Origin: Sedimenticola sp.
GTDB lineage: Bacteria > Pseudomonadota > Gammaproteobacteria > Chromatiales > Chromatiaceae
Assembly: GCA_027038775.1 (NCBI GenBank)
Contig: JALWGP010000165.1
Location: 1-12,349 of the forward strand
Reading direction: 5' to 3'
DNA length: 12,349 nt
Of this stretch, positions 1-6,131 are shown piece after piece; position 1 is the stretch's first letter; the number at the start of each line of letters is the position of its first letter. The notes under the pieces are model-generated. The model saw nothing but the letters and a program-made list of their open reading frames with translations, had not been told where the DNA came from and made no database searches. Both the position numbers and the translations under genes were made by a program.

Positions 1-437
1 GGGGAGGGACGGCGCAGGGGGGCGGAGGCGTGGCGGCTTTCGAGGGTCACCTCCACCTTCATCGGCTTGCCGTGGCGGACCACCTCGAGGGTCACCTTCT
101 CGTCCGGCTTGGCGCTTCTCACCCGCTCCACCAGGTCCCTGGGGGAGAAGAGCTTCTCACCGTTGTAGCTCAGCAGTACGTCGTGCCGACGGATCCCGGC
201 CGCTTCCGCCGGGGAACCGCGCATGACGCGCCGCACCATGAGTCCCTGGTTTTTCTCGATGCCGTCCGGCAGCTGGGCCTGCACGGCCTGGGGCACGGGA
301 CCGATGGCCACGCCCAGCCAGACGGGTGCCGATGCCTGGACGGTGCTGCCCGCAGGGGCCGGCTGCGCCCCGGCTCCGGGGCCGAGAGCCAGGCCGATGG
401 CGGCGACCAGGGGAATCAACAGGGCTTTCTTCTTCAT
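1..437 (-). CDS. Exported PDZ-domain protein, 3' end cut by window edge
   Basis: The minus strand is open from an ATG at 437 to the window edge (145 codons plus 2 bases), so the C-terminus is missing. The start is supported by an ACGGAGG ribosome site just upstream. The product opens with a typical signal peptide: MKKK, a hydrophobic run, then a likely cleavage near GAGA/QPAP at about residue 24. A single PDZ domain spans about residues 40-132, with WLGVAIG near its start, GSPAEAAGIRRHDVLLSYNG in the middle and a VTLEVVRHGK strand near the end. It most resembles the PDZ domains of DegP/DegQ, but no trypsin-like domain precedes it, so the visible part is not a protease. It is probably periplasmic and may bind exposed polypeptide C-termini or help a partner protease. 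It diverges from the heat-shock cluster. PDZ and export are clear; function is inferred. Confidence 0.8.
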   Translation of the reverse strand, partial: MKKKALLIPLVAAIGLALGPGAGAQPAPAGSTVQASAPVWLGVAIGPVPQAVQAQLPDGIEKNQGLMVRRVMRGSPAEAAGIRRHDVLLSYNGEKLFSPRDLVERVRSAKPDEKVTLEVVRHGKPMKVEVTLESRHASAPLRRPS

Positions 438-534
438 TTTCAACCTCCGTGCGTGGAATCTCGTGGAATCCCCGAACACCGGCTTCAGGGGGTTCCTCGC
501 GGTCTCTTTCCGGACCGGTGAGGGGACCGGGTCC

Positions 535-563
535 GAGATAGGAACGCTCCGCTACATTTTCAA
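535..563 (-). promoter_or_regulatory. Possible sigma-70-like promoter of the PDZ gene
   Basis: On the minus strand TTGAAA (563-558) is followed after 17 bases by TATCTC (540-535), giving a start about 90 bases upstream of the PDZ gene. The -10 match is only partial. An alternative lies further upstream: GAACCT (608-603), 15 bases, TCAAA (587-583), which loosely resembles a sigma-E/AlgU promoter and would suit a periplasmic protein. Neither is compelling. Confidence 0.3.
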
Positions 564-590
564 TCAGCTTCGATCCATAATCTTTGATTG
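561..590. promoter_or_regulatory. AT-rich dyad in the divergent control region
   Basis: CAATCA (561-566) and TGATTG (585-590) form a perfect 6-bp inverted repeat with an 18-base centre, inside an AT-rich patch of an otherwise GC-rich window. It lies between the divergent PDZ and Hsp20 genes and touches the predicted PDZ -35 box, where an operator would be expected. The binding protein is unknown. Confidence 0.3.
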
Positions 591-603
591 CGCATAAGAA
601 AAA

Positions 604-659
604 GGTTCCCAGGGCCCTTGAATTCGCCGCTGCCAAACCCACTTGGTCCACTGGGAACC
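604..659. repeat. 9-bp inverted repeat flanking the sigma-32-like promoter
   Basis: GGTTCCCAG (604-612) and CTGGGAACC (651-659) are perfect inverted repeats separated by 38 bases. Between them lie both boxes of the predicted heat-shock promoter. The downstream arm falls at about the transcription start, so only that arm would be transcribed; this argues for a DNA-level operator rather than an RNA hairpin. It does not match the CIRCE element. Confidence 0.55.
615..646 (+). promoter_or_regulatory. Sigma-32-like heat-shock promoter of the hsp20-degQ-cbpA operon
   Basis: CCCTTGAA (615-622) matches the RpoH -35 box exactly. After 15 bases CCCACTTGG (638-646) is a fair but imperfect match to the -10 consensus CCCCATnT. 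The start would fall near 652, giving a leader of about 50 bases before the ATG at 703. The heat-shock products downstream support this assignment. Confidence 0.65.
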
Positions 660-702
660 GGTCATGGGCCGGGTGGAGATGAATATTCGGAGGAAAAAGA
701 AA

Positions 703-1197
703 ATGTCGACATTGCAGCAGATCAAGAGCGGCGTGAGCCAGGCGTGGGACAATCTCATCGAGGGGTGGCAGCATCTCTACCGCAAGGCGGCGGGTGCCAT
801 CACCCGTTTCACCAGGGGCGATGCGGGTGAAGAGGAGCAGCGGGAGCTGGTGTTGCGCAGTGCCGGCTGGGGCATGCTCCCGGCCGAGGTCTTCGACGAC
901 GACGAAAAGGTGATCGTGCGCATGGAGGTGCCCGGCATGGAGAGCGCCGACTTCGATATCCAGGTGGTGGAGAACTACCTGGTGGTGAGCGGCCACAAGC
1001 GGGTGGAACGCGAGCGCACCGAGGGCCGCTTCCACGTGCTGGAGCGGGCCTACGGCAGCTTCGAGCGGGCCATTCCCCTGCCGGAGGAGGTGGTGGCCGA
1101 CGAGGCGAACGCCAGCTACCGGCGCGGTGTGCTGGAGGTGGTGCTGCCCAAGTCCTCGGCCCGGCGTCGTCGCAAGATCGAGGTGAAGGTGAACTGA
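703..1197 (+). CDS. Small heat-shock protein, Hsp20/alpha-crystallin family (first of three)
   Basis: This is a 164-residue ATP-independent holdase that binds unfolding proteins in the cytoplasm and passes them to DnaK systems. The ATG at 703 is preceded by CGGAGG at 688-693; in-frame starts further upstream (643, 664, 679) have no comparable site. An amphipathic N-terminal arm (residues 1-50, rich in Trp, Leu and Ile) precedes an alpha-crystallin domain at about 58-150, which ends in the family signature RRGVLEVVLPK (140-150). The C-terminus carries an I-x-I/V oligomerisation motif, IEV at 159-161. An arginine run (154-157) just before this motif is absent from the other two Hsp20 proteins in the window. 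It is the first gene of the plus-strand stress cluster, directly behind a sigma-32-like promoter. The family is certain; specific clients are unknown. Confidence 0.93.
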   Translation: MSTLQQIKSGVSQAWDNLIEGWQHLYRKAAGAITRFTRGDAGEEEQRELVLRSAGWGMLPAEVFDDDEKVIVRMEVPGMESADFDIQVVENYLVVSGHKRVERERTEGRFHVLERAYGSFERAIPLPEEVVADEANASYRRGVLEVVLPKSSARRRRKIEVKVN

Positions 1198-1221
1198 GCC
1201 GGTTTCTGGCGGTCATTGGAT

Positions 1222-1253
1222 GGCGGAGCCGGGGCCGGAAGGCCCCGCTCGCC
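1222..1253 (+). other. Strong intercistronic hairpin with GNRA loop, hsp20/degQ
   Basis: The 84-base gap after hsp20 can fold into a long stem: CGGGGCC (1233-ish) pairs with GGCCCCG around a GGAA (GNRA-type) tetraloop, extended by GAG/CTC and GGC/GCC with single-base bulges, about 13 pairs in all. No T-run follows, so it is not a standard intrinsic terminator. It may protect or separate the hsp20 message from the degQ message. Confidence 0.6.
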
Positions 1254-1281
1254 GTCTGAATCCCATTTCCTGGAGGTGATC

Positions 1282-2646
1282 ATGAATCGGATCGGATCGG
1301 CCCGGTTGCTGCACGGCCTGCTGTTTTGGCTGATGCTGCTGGCGTGGGCGCCGCTGATGGCGTCGAGCGCCGGCGTGCCGGGCAACACCCTGGCGCCCAT
1401 GCTCAAGCGGGTGTTGCCCGCGGTGGTCAACATCTCCACCACCACCTACGTGGCGCAGCGTCAGAACAGCCTGCTGGACAACCCCTTCTACCGCCGCTTC
1501 TTCGGCGGAAACGTGCCGGCCATCCAGCGCCGTTCCCAGAGCCTGGGTTCCGGGGTCATCGTGGATGCGGGCAAGGGCTGGATCATCACCAACAACCACG
1601 TGGTGGAGGGGGCCGACGAGATCACCGTCACCCTGAGGGACCAGCGCAGCTTCAAGGCGAAGCTGCTGGGGGCCGATCCGGCCGTGGACATCGCCCTGCT
1701 CGAGATCGAGGCCGACCGGCTGGCCGAGCTGCCGCTGGGCGACTCGGACAGGCTCCAGGTGGGCGACTTCGTGGTGGCTATCGGCAACCCCTTCGGGTTG
1801 GGGCAGACCGTCACCTACGGCATCGTCAGCGCCCTGGGGCGCACCGACCTCGGCATCGAGGGCTACGAGAACTTCATCCAGACCGACGCTGCCATCAACC
1901 CCGGCAACTCGGGTGGGGCGCTGGTGACCACCCGTGGCGAATTGGTGGGCATCAACACCGCCATCGTCGGCGGGGCGGGCAACATCGGCATCGGCTTCGC
2001 CATTCCGGCCAACATGGTGAAGGCCATCGCCACCCAGCTGGCCCGCTACGGCGAGGTGCAGCGGGGGCAGCTCGGGGTGGTGATGCAGGACCTCACCCCC
2101 GACCTGGCCCAGGCTTTCGGCCTGAAACGTCACCGCGGGGCGGTGGTGACCCAGGTGGTGCCCGGGTCCGCCGCGGAGAAGGCGGGCCTGCGCCCCGGCG
2201 ATGTCATCGTGGGGATCGACGGAAAACAGGTGCACGATGGTAGTGCCCTGCGCAACGCCATCGGCGTGCTGCGCGCGGGCACCCCCGTGCGCCTGGAGGT
2301 GATCCGCGAGGGCAGGCTGATGAAAGTGACGGCAACCATCGCTCTGCCCAGGGACGCACGTACCGAGGGCGAGCGGCTCAGTCCGCGGCTCGCGGGCGCC
2401 GTGCTCGGCAACCTCGACGAGAAGCATCCATTGGGTGAGTCGGGCGGCGTGGCCGTGGTGGAGGTGGCGCCCGGCAGCCAGGCCTGGGAGGCGGGGCTGC
2501 GACAGGGCGACGTGATCGTCTCGGTGAACCGGCAGGCGGTGGGCAACCTGATGGATCTTTCCCGGGTGCTGGCCCAGGGCAGGGGGGACGCGATCCTGCT
2601 CAACGTGCGGCGGGGCAACGGTGCCTTCTTCGTCGTCGTGAGATGA
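1282..2646 (+). CDS. degQ: DegQ/DegP-type periplasmic serine endoprotease with two PDZ domains
   Basis: This 454-residue HtrA-family protease would degrade or hold misfolded proteins in the periplasm. The ATG at 1282 has GGAGGTG at 1272-1278. Residues 1-30 form a signal peptide with a hydrophobic core ([14 protein letters not shown]). The trypsin-like domain has a complete triad: His106 in TNNHVV, Asp136 in DPAVDIALL, and Ser210 in [12 protein letters not shown]1 spans about 265-355 ([20 protein letters not shown]) and PDZ2 about 370-454 ([20 protein letters not shown]). The short loop after the N-terminal strands (NPFYRRFF) and overall length fit DegQ better than E. coli DegP, but the distinction is soft. 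It lies second in the stress cluster, 19 bases before cbpA. Presence next to cytoplasmic chaperones suggests one heat response covering two compartments. Confidence 0.93.
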   Translation: MNRIGSARLLHGLLFWLMLLAWAPLMASSAGVPGNTLAPMLKRVLPAVVNISTTTYVAQRQNSLLDNPFYRRFFGGNVPAIQRRSQSLGSGVIVDAGKGWIITNNHVVEGADEITVTLRDQRSFKAKLLGADPAVDIALLEIEADRLAELPLGDSDRLQVGDFVVAIGNPFGLGQTVTYGIVSALGRTDLGIEGYENFIQTDAAINPGNSGGALVTTRGELVGINTAIVGGAGNIGIGFAIPANMVKAIATQLARYGEVQRGQLGVVMQDLTPDLAQAFGLKRHRGAVVTQVVPGSAAEKAGLRPGDVIVGIDGKQVHDGSALRNAIGVLRAGTPVRLEVIREGRLMKVTATIALPRDARTEGERLSPRLAGAVLGNLDEKHPLGESGGVAVVEVAPGSQAWEAGLRQGDVIVSVNRQAVGNLMDLSRVLAQGRGDAILLNVRRGNGAFFVVVR

Positions 2647-2665
2647 CAGCCAACAGGAGCAACGG

Positions 2666-3616
2666 ATGGAATTCAAAGACTACTACGAGATCATGGGCGT
2701 GAGCCGCGATGCCACGCAGGACGAAATCAAGCGGGCCTATCGCAAGCTGGCGCGCAAGTACCATCCCGACGTGAGCAAGGAGCCCGACGCCGAGGAGAAG
2801 TTCAAGCAGCTCGGCGAGGCCTACGAGGTGCTCAAGGACCCGGAGAAGCGCGCCGCCTACGACCGCCTCGGCGCCAACTGGAAGGCGGGCCAGGAGTTCC
2901 ATCCGCCGCCGGACTGGGACGCCGGCTTTGAGTTCAGCGGTGGCGGCTTCACCGGGGCCGGCGAGGGCGTGGACTACAGCGATTTCTTCGAGTCCCTCTT
3001 CGGCGGGTTCCGGCGGGCCGGTACCGGTCATGCCCGGGGCGGTTTCCACATGCGCGGGCAGGACACCCACGCCAAGGTGCTCATCGACCTGGAGGATGCC
3101 TACCACGGCGCCGTCAGGCACATCACCCTGCAGGTGCCCGAGGTGGATGCCCAGGGCCACGTCACCACGCGCCAGCGCACCCTCAAGGTGAACATCCCCA
3201 AGGGGGTGCGGGAGGGGCAGCGTATCCGCCTGGCCGGCCAGGGCTCCCCAGGCATCGGTGAAGGGCCGGCAGGGGATCTCTACCTCGAGATCGCCTTCAA
3301 GCCCCACCCCTTCTACCGGGTGGAGGGCAAGGACGTCTACCTCGACCTCCCCGTCACTCCCTGGGAGGCGGCGCTGGGCGGCCGGGTGAAGGTTCCCACG
3401 CCCGGTGGTACGCTGGACCTGAAGATTCCGCCGGGCTCCAACACCGGGAAGAAGATGCGCCTCAAGGGCAAGGGAATCCCCGCCAGGCAGCCGGGCGATT
3501 TCTACGTGGAGCTGAAGGTGATGACACCGCCCGCCGGCACGGAGGAGGAGAAGGCCCTCTACCGGCAGATGGCGGAGAGGTTCAGCTACAACCCGCGCAG
3601 CGCACTGGGGGTGTGA
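2666..3616 (+). CDS. cbpA: CbpA-type DnaJ (Hsp40) co-chaperone
   Basis: This 316-residue J-domain protein delivers unfolded substrates to DnaK and stimulates its ATPase. The ATG at 2666 has AGGAG at 2655-2659. The J domain covers about residues 5-70 with the essential HPD at 33-35. A Gly/Phe-rich linker follows (85-125, including the FESLFGGF stretch), then two beta-rich substrate domains (about 130-210 and 215-290). There is no Cys-x-x-Cys zinc domain, which separates it from DnaJ proper and places it with CbpA. In E. coli CbpA is a DnaJ paralogue that also binds nucleoid DNA; whether this one binds DNA cannot be seen. The next gene, starting 3 bases after its stop, encodes the matching modulator CbpM, which strengthens the assignment. 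Confidence 0.94.
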   Translation: MEFKDYYEIMGVSRDATQDEIKRAYRKLARKYHPDVSKEPDAEEKFKQLGEAYEVLKDPEKRAAYDRLGANWKAGQEFHPPPDWDAGFEFSGGGFTGAGEGVDYSDFFESLFGGFRRAGTGHARGGFHMRGQDTHAKVLIDLEDAYHGAVRHITLQVPEVDAQGHVTTRQRTLKVNIPKGVREGQRIRLAGQGSPGIGEGPAGDLYLEIAFKPHPFYRVEGKDVYLDLPVTPWEAALGGRVKVPTPGGTLDLKIPPGSNTGKKMRLKGKGIPARQPGDFYVELKVMTPPAGTEEEKALYRQMAERFSYNPRSALGV

Positions 3617-3619
3617 GCC

Positions 3620-3940
3620 ATGAGCGAGATGAAAGAAAAGGTTCTCGAGGGTGTCCTGCTGGACGAGGTGTACAATCTGACGCTGGCCGAGCTGAGCCGG
3701 GCCTGCGAAATGCACGCCGAGTGGCTGGCGGAGCTGGTGGAGGAGGGGATCCTCGAACCCAGCGGGCGCAGTCCCTACGAATGGCGTTTCCCCGCACCCG
3801 CGCTGCAGCGGGCGCGCGTGGTGCGCAACCTGCAGCGTGACCTCGGGGTGAACCTCGCCGGCGCGGCGTTGGTAGTGGACCTCCTGGACGAGGTGGAACG
3901 CCTGCGGGCACGGCTGCGCCGGTTCGAGCCCGGTTGCTGA
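3620..3940 (+). CDS. cbpM: CbpM-type modulator of CbpA, MerR-like helix-turn-helix
   Basis: This is a 106-residue small acidic protein. CbpM proteins bind the J domain of CbpA and block its co-chaperone and DNA-binding activity. Residues 20-50 (TLAELSRACEMHAEWLAELV followed by EEGILEP) form the MerR-like helix-turn-helix typical of CbpM. The C-terminal part is helical and ends in a probable coiled coil (LLDEVERLRARLRRF). The ATG at 3620 lies 3 bases past the cbpA stop, with a GGGGGTG ribosome site inside the end of cbpA. Its own stop overlaps the next start as TGATG. Size, fold and position next to cbpA agree. It could instead act as a DNA-binding regulator, as for HspR-like members of the superfamily, but it lacks the extra C-terminal features of those. 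Confidence 0.85.
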   Translation: MSEMKEKVLEGVLLDEVYNLTLAELSRACEMHAEWLAELVEEGILEPSGRSPYEWRFPAPALQRARVVRNLQRDLGVNLAGAALVVDLLDEVERLRARLRRFEPGC

Positions 3941-4890
3941 TGGACGAGGCGGTGTGGCAGCAGCATCGGCTGGCCAACCGGCTCCAGTCGTTGCTGCTGC
4001 TCGCCTTCATGGCGGGCTTCCTGGCCCTGGTGGGCTGGCTGCTATGGGGCAGGGAGGGGTTGGTCTCCCTGGCGCTGAGCCTCTTTCTGCTGCTCCTGCT
4101 CAATCCGGCGGTGAACCCGAGGCTGCTGATGCGGCTCTACGGCGCGCGGCGCCTGTCGGCGGTCGAGGCGCCGGACCTGGTGGCGGTGGTGCGGGAGCTG
4201 TCGCAGCGGGCCGGGCTGGAAAGGATCCCCGAGCTCTACCACCTGCCCAGCAGCATCATCAACGCCTTCTCCACCGGGCGGAGGCAGGATGCGGTGGTGG
4301 CCGTCTCCAGCGGGCTGCTGGAGGTGCTCTCGCCCCGCGAACTGGTGGCGGTGTTGGCCCACGAGATCAGTCACATCCGTTCGGACGACACCTGGGTGAT
4401 GGGGATCGCCGATCTTTTCGCGCGGCTCACCAGCGTGCTCTCCCTCTTCGGCCAGCTGCTGCTCCTGGTCAACCTTCCCCTGCTGCTGCTCCAGCAGGTG
4501 CAGATCAACTGGCTGGCGATCCTGCTGCTGGTCTCCGCTCCCACCTTCAGTGCGCTGGCCCAGTTGGGGCTGTCGCGCACGCGCGAGTACGATGCTGATC
4601 TCAATGCCGTGCGCCTGACCGGCGACCCGGAGGCGCTGGCCAGCGCCCTGGCCAAGATTGATCGTTACAGCGGGAACTTTCTCGAGCAGATCCTCTGGCC
4701 GGGGAAGGGGCTGCCGGAGCCCTCCTGGCTGCGCACCCATCCTCCCACCGAGGAACGCATCCGGCGCATTCTCGCCCTCCAACCGTCCCGGTCCGCAACC
4801 CGCTTGCCTTCCCTTGGCAGGACCTTCCCGCCGGTCGCCGCAGGCCGGGTCGACAGGCCGAGATGGCACCTGCACGGACTCTGGTACTGA
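3940..4890 (+). CDS. HtpX-like M48 membrane zinc metalloprotease
   Basis: This 316-residue protein belongs to peptidase family M48, whose HtpX branch degrades damaged inner-membrane proteins. Two membrane helices lie at about residues 15-34 and 41-56, and a second pair at about 165-205. The zinc motif HEISH is at 141-145, and Glu216 in SRTREYDAD is the expected third ligand; HPPTEERI near 268-275 is the usual family ending. The ATG at 3940 shares its A with the cbpM stop (TGATG), implying coupled translation; a TTG at 3934 in the same frame is less likely. About 40 residues follow the HPPTEERI segment, ending in a basic aromatic tail (RWHLHGLWY) that I cannot assign. HtpX orthology is likely but other M48 subgroups share this layout. 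It closes the first part of the stress operon. Confidence 0.88.
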   Translation: MDEAVWQQHRLANRLQSLLLLAFMAGFLALVGWLLWGREGLVSLALSLFLLLLLNPAVNPRLLMRLYGARRLSAVEAPDLVAVVRELSQRAGLERIPELYHLPSSIINAFSTGRRQDAVVAVSSGLLEVLSPRELVAVLAHEISHIRSDDTWVMGIADLFARLTSVLSLFGQLLLLVNLPLLLLQQVQINWLAILLLVSAPTFSALAQLGLSRTREYDADLNAVRLTGDPEALASALAKIDRYSGNFLEQILWPGKGLPEPSWLRTHPPTEERIRRILALQPSRSATRLPSLGRTFPPVAAGRVDRPRWHLHGLWY

Positions 4891-4899
4891 GGCCGCCAA

Positions 4900-4929
4900 C
4901 CCTTGAAAACGACCTGTAAATCCCTATCT
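4900..4929 (+). promoter_or_regulatory. Sigma-32-like promoter before the hsp20 pair
   Basis: CCCTTGAA (4900-4907) and CCCTATCT (4922-4929) are separated by 14 bases. Both boxes match the RpoH consensus closely (CTTGAA and CCCCATnT), better than at the first promoter. The start would be near 4936, giving a leader of about 106 bases. A 6-bp dyad, CTATCT (4924-4929) and AGATAG (4933-4938), straddles the predicted start and could be an operator. Confidence 0.75.
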
Positions 4930-4956
4930 GGAAGATAGAGATCAAAAGGGGCGTTT

Positions 4957-5044
4957 GGGAACCGGTGCGCGTGGTCATCCGCCGCGTGGCGGGTTCCAAA
5001 GCACTCCGGCAACCGGAAACATGCATTCAGGAGGTGCAACCATG
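4957..5044 (+). promoter_or_regulatory. Structured leader of the second hsp20, candidate RNA thermometer
   Basis: The leader folds in several places: GGAAC (4958-4962) with GTTCC (4993-4997); CCGCC-GCGT-GGCGG (4979-4992); UCCGG-CAA-CCGGA (5005-5017). In an alternative fold GCACUCC (5001-5007) pairs with the ribosome site GGAGGUGC (5030-5037), leaving one G (5033) bulged. A multi-hairpin leader whose last stem hides the ribosome site with a bulged G resembles ROSE-type heat sensors of hsp20 genes. This is by-eye folding only. Confidence 0.4.
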
Positions 5045-5479
5045 TTCGGATTTCCAGGTTTCGACACTTCGATTTTTGATGATTTGCTGCGCATCCAGCG
5101 GGAAATGGAGAGTATGGTCGGCGGTCCGTTGACCACCGCCATCCGCTCCATGGGTTCGGTGGCCTTTCCGGCGGTGAACGTGGGCACCACCCCGGAAGAG
5201 GTGGATGTCTATCTCTTCGCGCCTGGTGTGGATCCCACCACGCTGGACATCAACCTGCAGAACAATGTGCTCACCGTGGCCGGTGAACGGCGGGTGATCC
5301 GCGAGGAGGGCGCCAGCTACTACCGCAAGGAGCGTTTCAACGGTGAATTCCGCCGTGTGCTCACCTTGCCCGAGGACGTGGATCCCGACCGCGTGGATGC
5401 CACCTACACGGAGGGTGTGCTGCACATCCGCATCGAGCGCAAGGAGTCGAGCAAACCCAGGCAGATCAAGGTGAACTGA
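5042..5479 (+). CDS. Small heat-shock protein, Hsp20 family (second of three)
   Basis: This 145-residue Hsp20 has an aromatic N-terminal arm (MFGFPGFDTSIFDDLLRIQR, then EME), the common start of bacterial class A-like small heat-shock proteins. The alpha-crystallin domain runs from about 41 to 133, with AFPAVNVG at its start, the AxGVD turn (60-64) and the signature EGVLHIRI at 124-131. The terminal I-x-I/V motif is IKV at 142-144. The ATG at 5042 follows GGAGGTG (5030-5036); the frame stays open upstream to 4955 but without a ribosome site, and that part is leader sequence. It has its own sigma-32-like promoter and possible heat-sensing leader, and lies 17 bases before the third Hsp20 gene. 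Pairs of Hsp20 paralogues often co-assemble; that is plausible here but not shown. Confidence 0.93.
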   Translation: MFGFPGFDTSIFDDLLRIQREMESMVGGPLTTAIRSMGSVAFPAVNVGTTPEEVDVYLFAPGVDPTTLDINLQNNVLTVAGERRVIREEGASYYRKERFNGEFRRVLTLPEDVDPDRVDATYTEGVLHIRIERKESSKPRQIKVN

Positions 5480-5496
5480 GGCGGGAGGTGAGTGAG

Positions 5497-5901
5497 ATGA
5501 GTGACAAGACCGAACTGACGACCACGCAGGCCACCGAGGTGCAACCTGCGGCAGAACAGAAGCGGGTGGAGCAGATCGTCCGCCCGGCAGTGGACATCTT
5601 CGAGGACGACTCGGGCATCACGGTACATGCCGACATGCCGGGCGTGTCAAAGGAGCGGCTGGCCGTGAAAGTGGAGGGGGATACTCTCAGCATCGACGGC
5701 GTGGCGGAGATCCCCATGCCGGAACGCATGGAGCCTCTCTATGCCGAGGTGCGCGCCACCCACTACCAGCGCAGCTTCACCCTGAGTCCCGAGATGGACG
5801 TGGACAAGGTGGAAGCCAGCCTGAAGAACGGCGTGCTCACCCTGCGCATTCCCAAGCGGGAAGAGCACAAGCCCAAGAAAATCGAGGTGAAGGTAGGCTG
5901 A
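5497..5901 (+). CDS. Small heat-shock protein, Hsp20 family (third of three)
   Basis: This 134-residue Hsp20 begins with a polar, Thr/Glu/Gln-rich arm (residues 1-27) instead of the aromatic arm of its neighbour, so it may assemble or select clients differently. The alpha-crystallin domain spans about 28-121, with RPAVDIFEDD at its start, the ADMPGV turn (45-50) and NGVLTLRIPK at 111-120. The C-terminus KKIEVKVG carries the I-x-I/V motif (IEV 129-131) and nearly matches the ending of the first Hsp20. The ATG at 5497 is preceded by GGGAGG at 5483-5488; a GTG at 5488 in the same frame would bury that site, so ATG is preferred. It is the last gene of the stress cluster, directly before a strong terminator, and is probably co-transcribed with the second Hsp20. 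Confidence 0.92.
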   Translation: MSDKTELTTTQATEVQPAAEQKRVEQIVRPAVDIFEDDSGITVHADMPGVSKERLAVKVEGDTLSIDGVAEIPMPERMEPLYAEVRATHYQRSFTLSPEMDVDKVEASLKNGVLTLRIPKREEHKPKKIEVKVG

Positions 5902-5922
5902 CGAGTTCCATTTTCCTTGCCC

Positions 5923-5962
5923 CGAAAAAGCCGCTGCGGTTTTGTCCGTGGCGGCTTTTTCG
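5923..5962. terminator. Intrinsic terminator after the stress cluster
   Basis: CGAAAAAGCCGC (5923-5934) and GCGGCTTTTTCG (5951-5962) form a perfect 12-bp stem with a 16-base loop. The A-run on one arm and T-run on the other make it suited to termination in either direction. It lies 22 bases after the last Hsp20 stop and isolates the cluster from pyrC. No gene is visible in 5963-6097. Confidence 0.85.
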
Positions 5963-6097
5963 CGTAGTGTGGATTCCGGGTACGGCGGTGGGGCCGGGGA
6001 AGGGTCCCTCACGCGCCAAGGGCCACGGCCTCGAAAGATTCCACCGTCCTTCCCGTCCGATACCTGGCAACTCCGCCAGATTGGAAAAGAGCTGAGG

Positions 6098-6103
6098 TAG
6101 AAT
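6098..6103 (+). promoter_or_regulatory. Possible -10 box of pyrC
   Basis: TAGAAT (6098-6103) is a good -10 hexamer, placing the start near 6110 and giving a leader of only about 20 bases. No convincing -35 sits at the right distance; TTGGAA (6081-6086) is only 11 bases away. I see no clear PurR site. Confidence 0.3.
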
Positions 6104-6131
6104 GCCGCTGACCCGGATTCAAGGAAAACCG

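Noticed and set aside
561..659. CIRCE/HrcA operator in the hsp20 promoter region
   Set aside because: The inverted repeats present do not match TTAGCACTC-N9-GAGTGCTAA; promoter boxes fit sigma-32 instead.
157..1035. Long minus-strand open frame of 292 codons crossing the PDZ/hsp20 divergent region
   Set aside because: It is antisense to the clear Hsp20 gene and in a different frame from the PDZ gene. Its composition (His, Arg and Pro rich) is typical of shadow frames in GC-rich DNA.
1222..1253. Intrinsic terminator between hsp20 and degQ
   Set aside because: The stem is strong but no T-run follows on the plus strand, so it is listed as an intercistronic hairpin.
1213..2676. 487-codon open frame antisense to degQ
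   Set aside because: It mirrors the DegQ gene, has a His/Gly/Asp-rich composition and no recognisable domain. The plus-strand product has a complete catalytic triad and two PDZ domains.
5488..5496. GTG start for the third Hsp20
   Set aside because: The GTG lies within the GGGAGGTG ribosome site itself; ATG at 5497 has correct spacing.
615..5901. Identity with the known transmissible locus of stress tolerance
   Set aside because: ClpG/ClpK, FtsH, YfdX, HdeD and mobility genes are all missing from the window. Only a partial resemblance in gene content can be claimed.
6102..6131. Upstream in-frame ATG as pyrC start
   Set aside because: It overlaps the likely -10 box and lacks a ribosome site; the ATG at 6132 has AAGGA at good spacing and gives the usual PyrC length.
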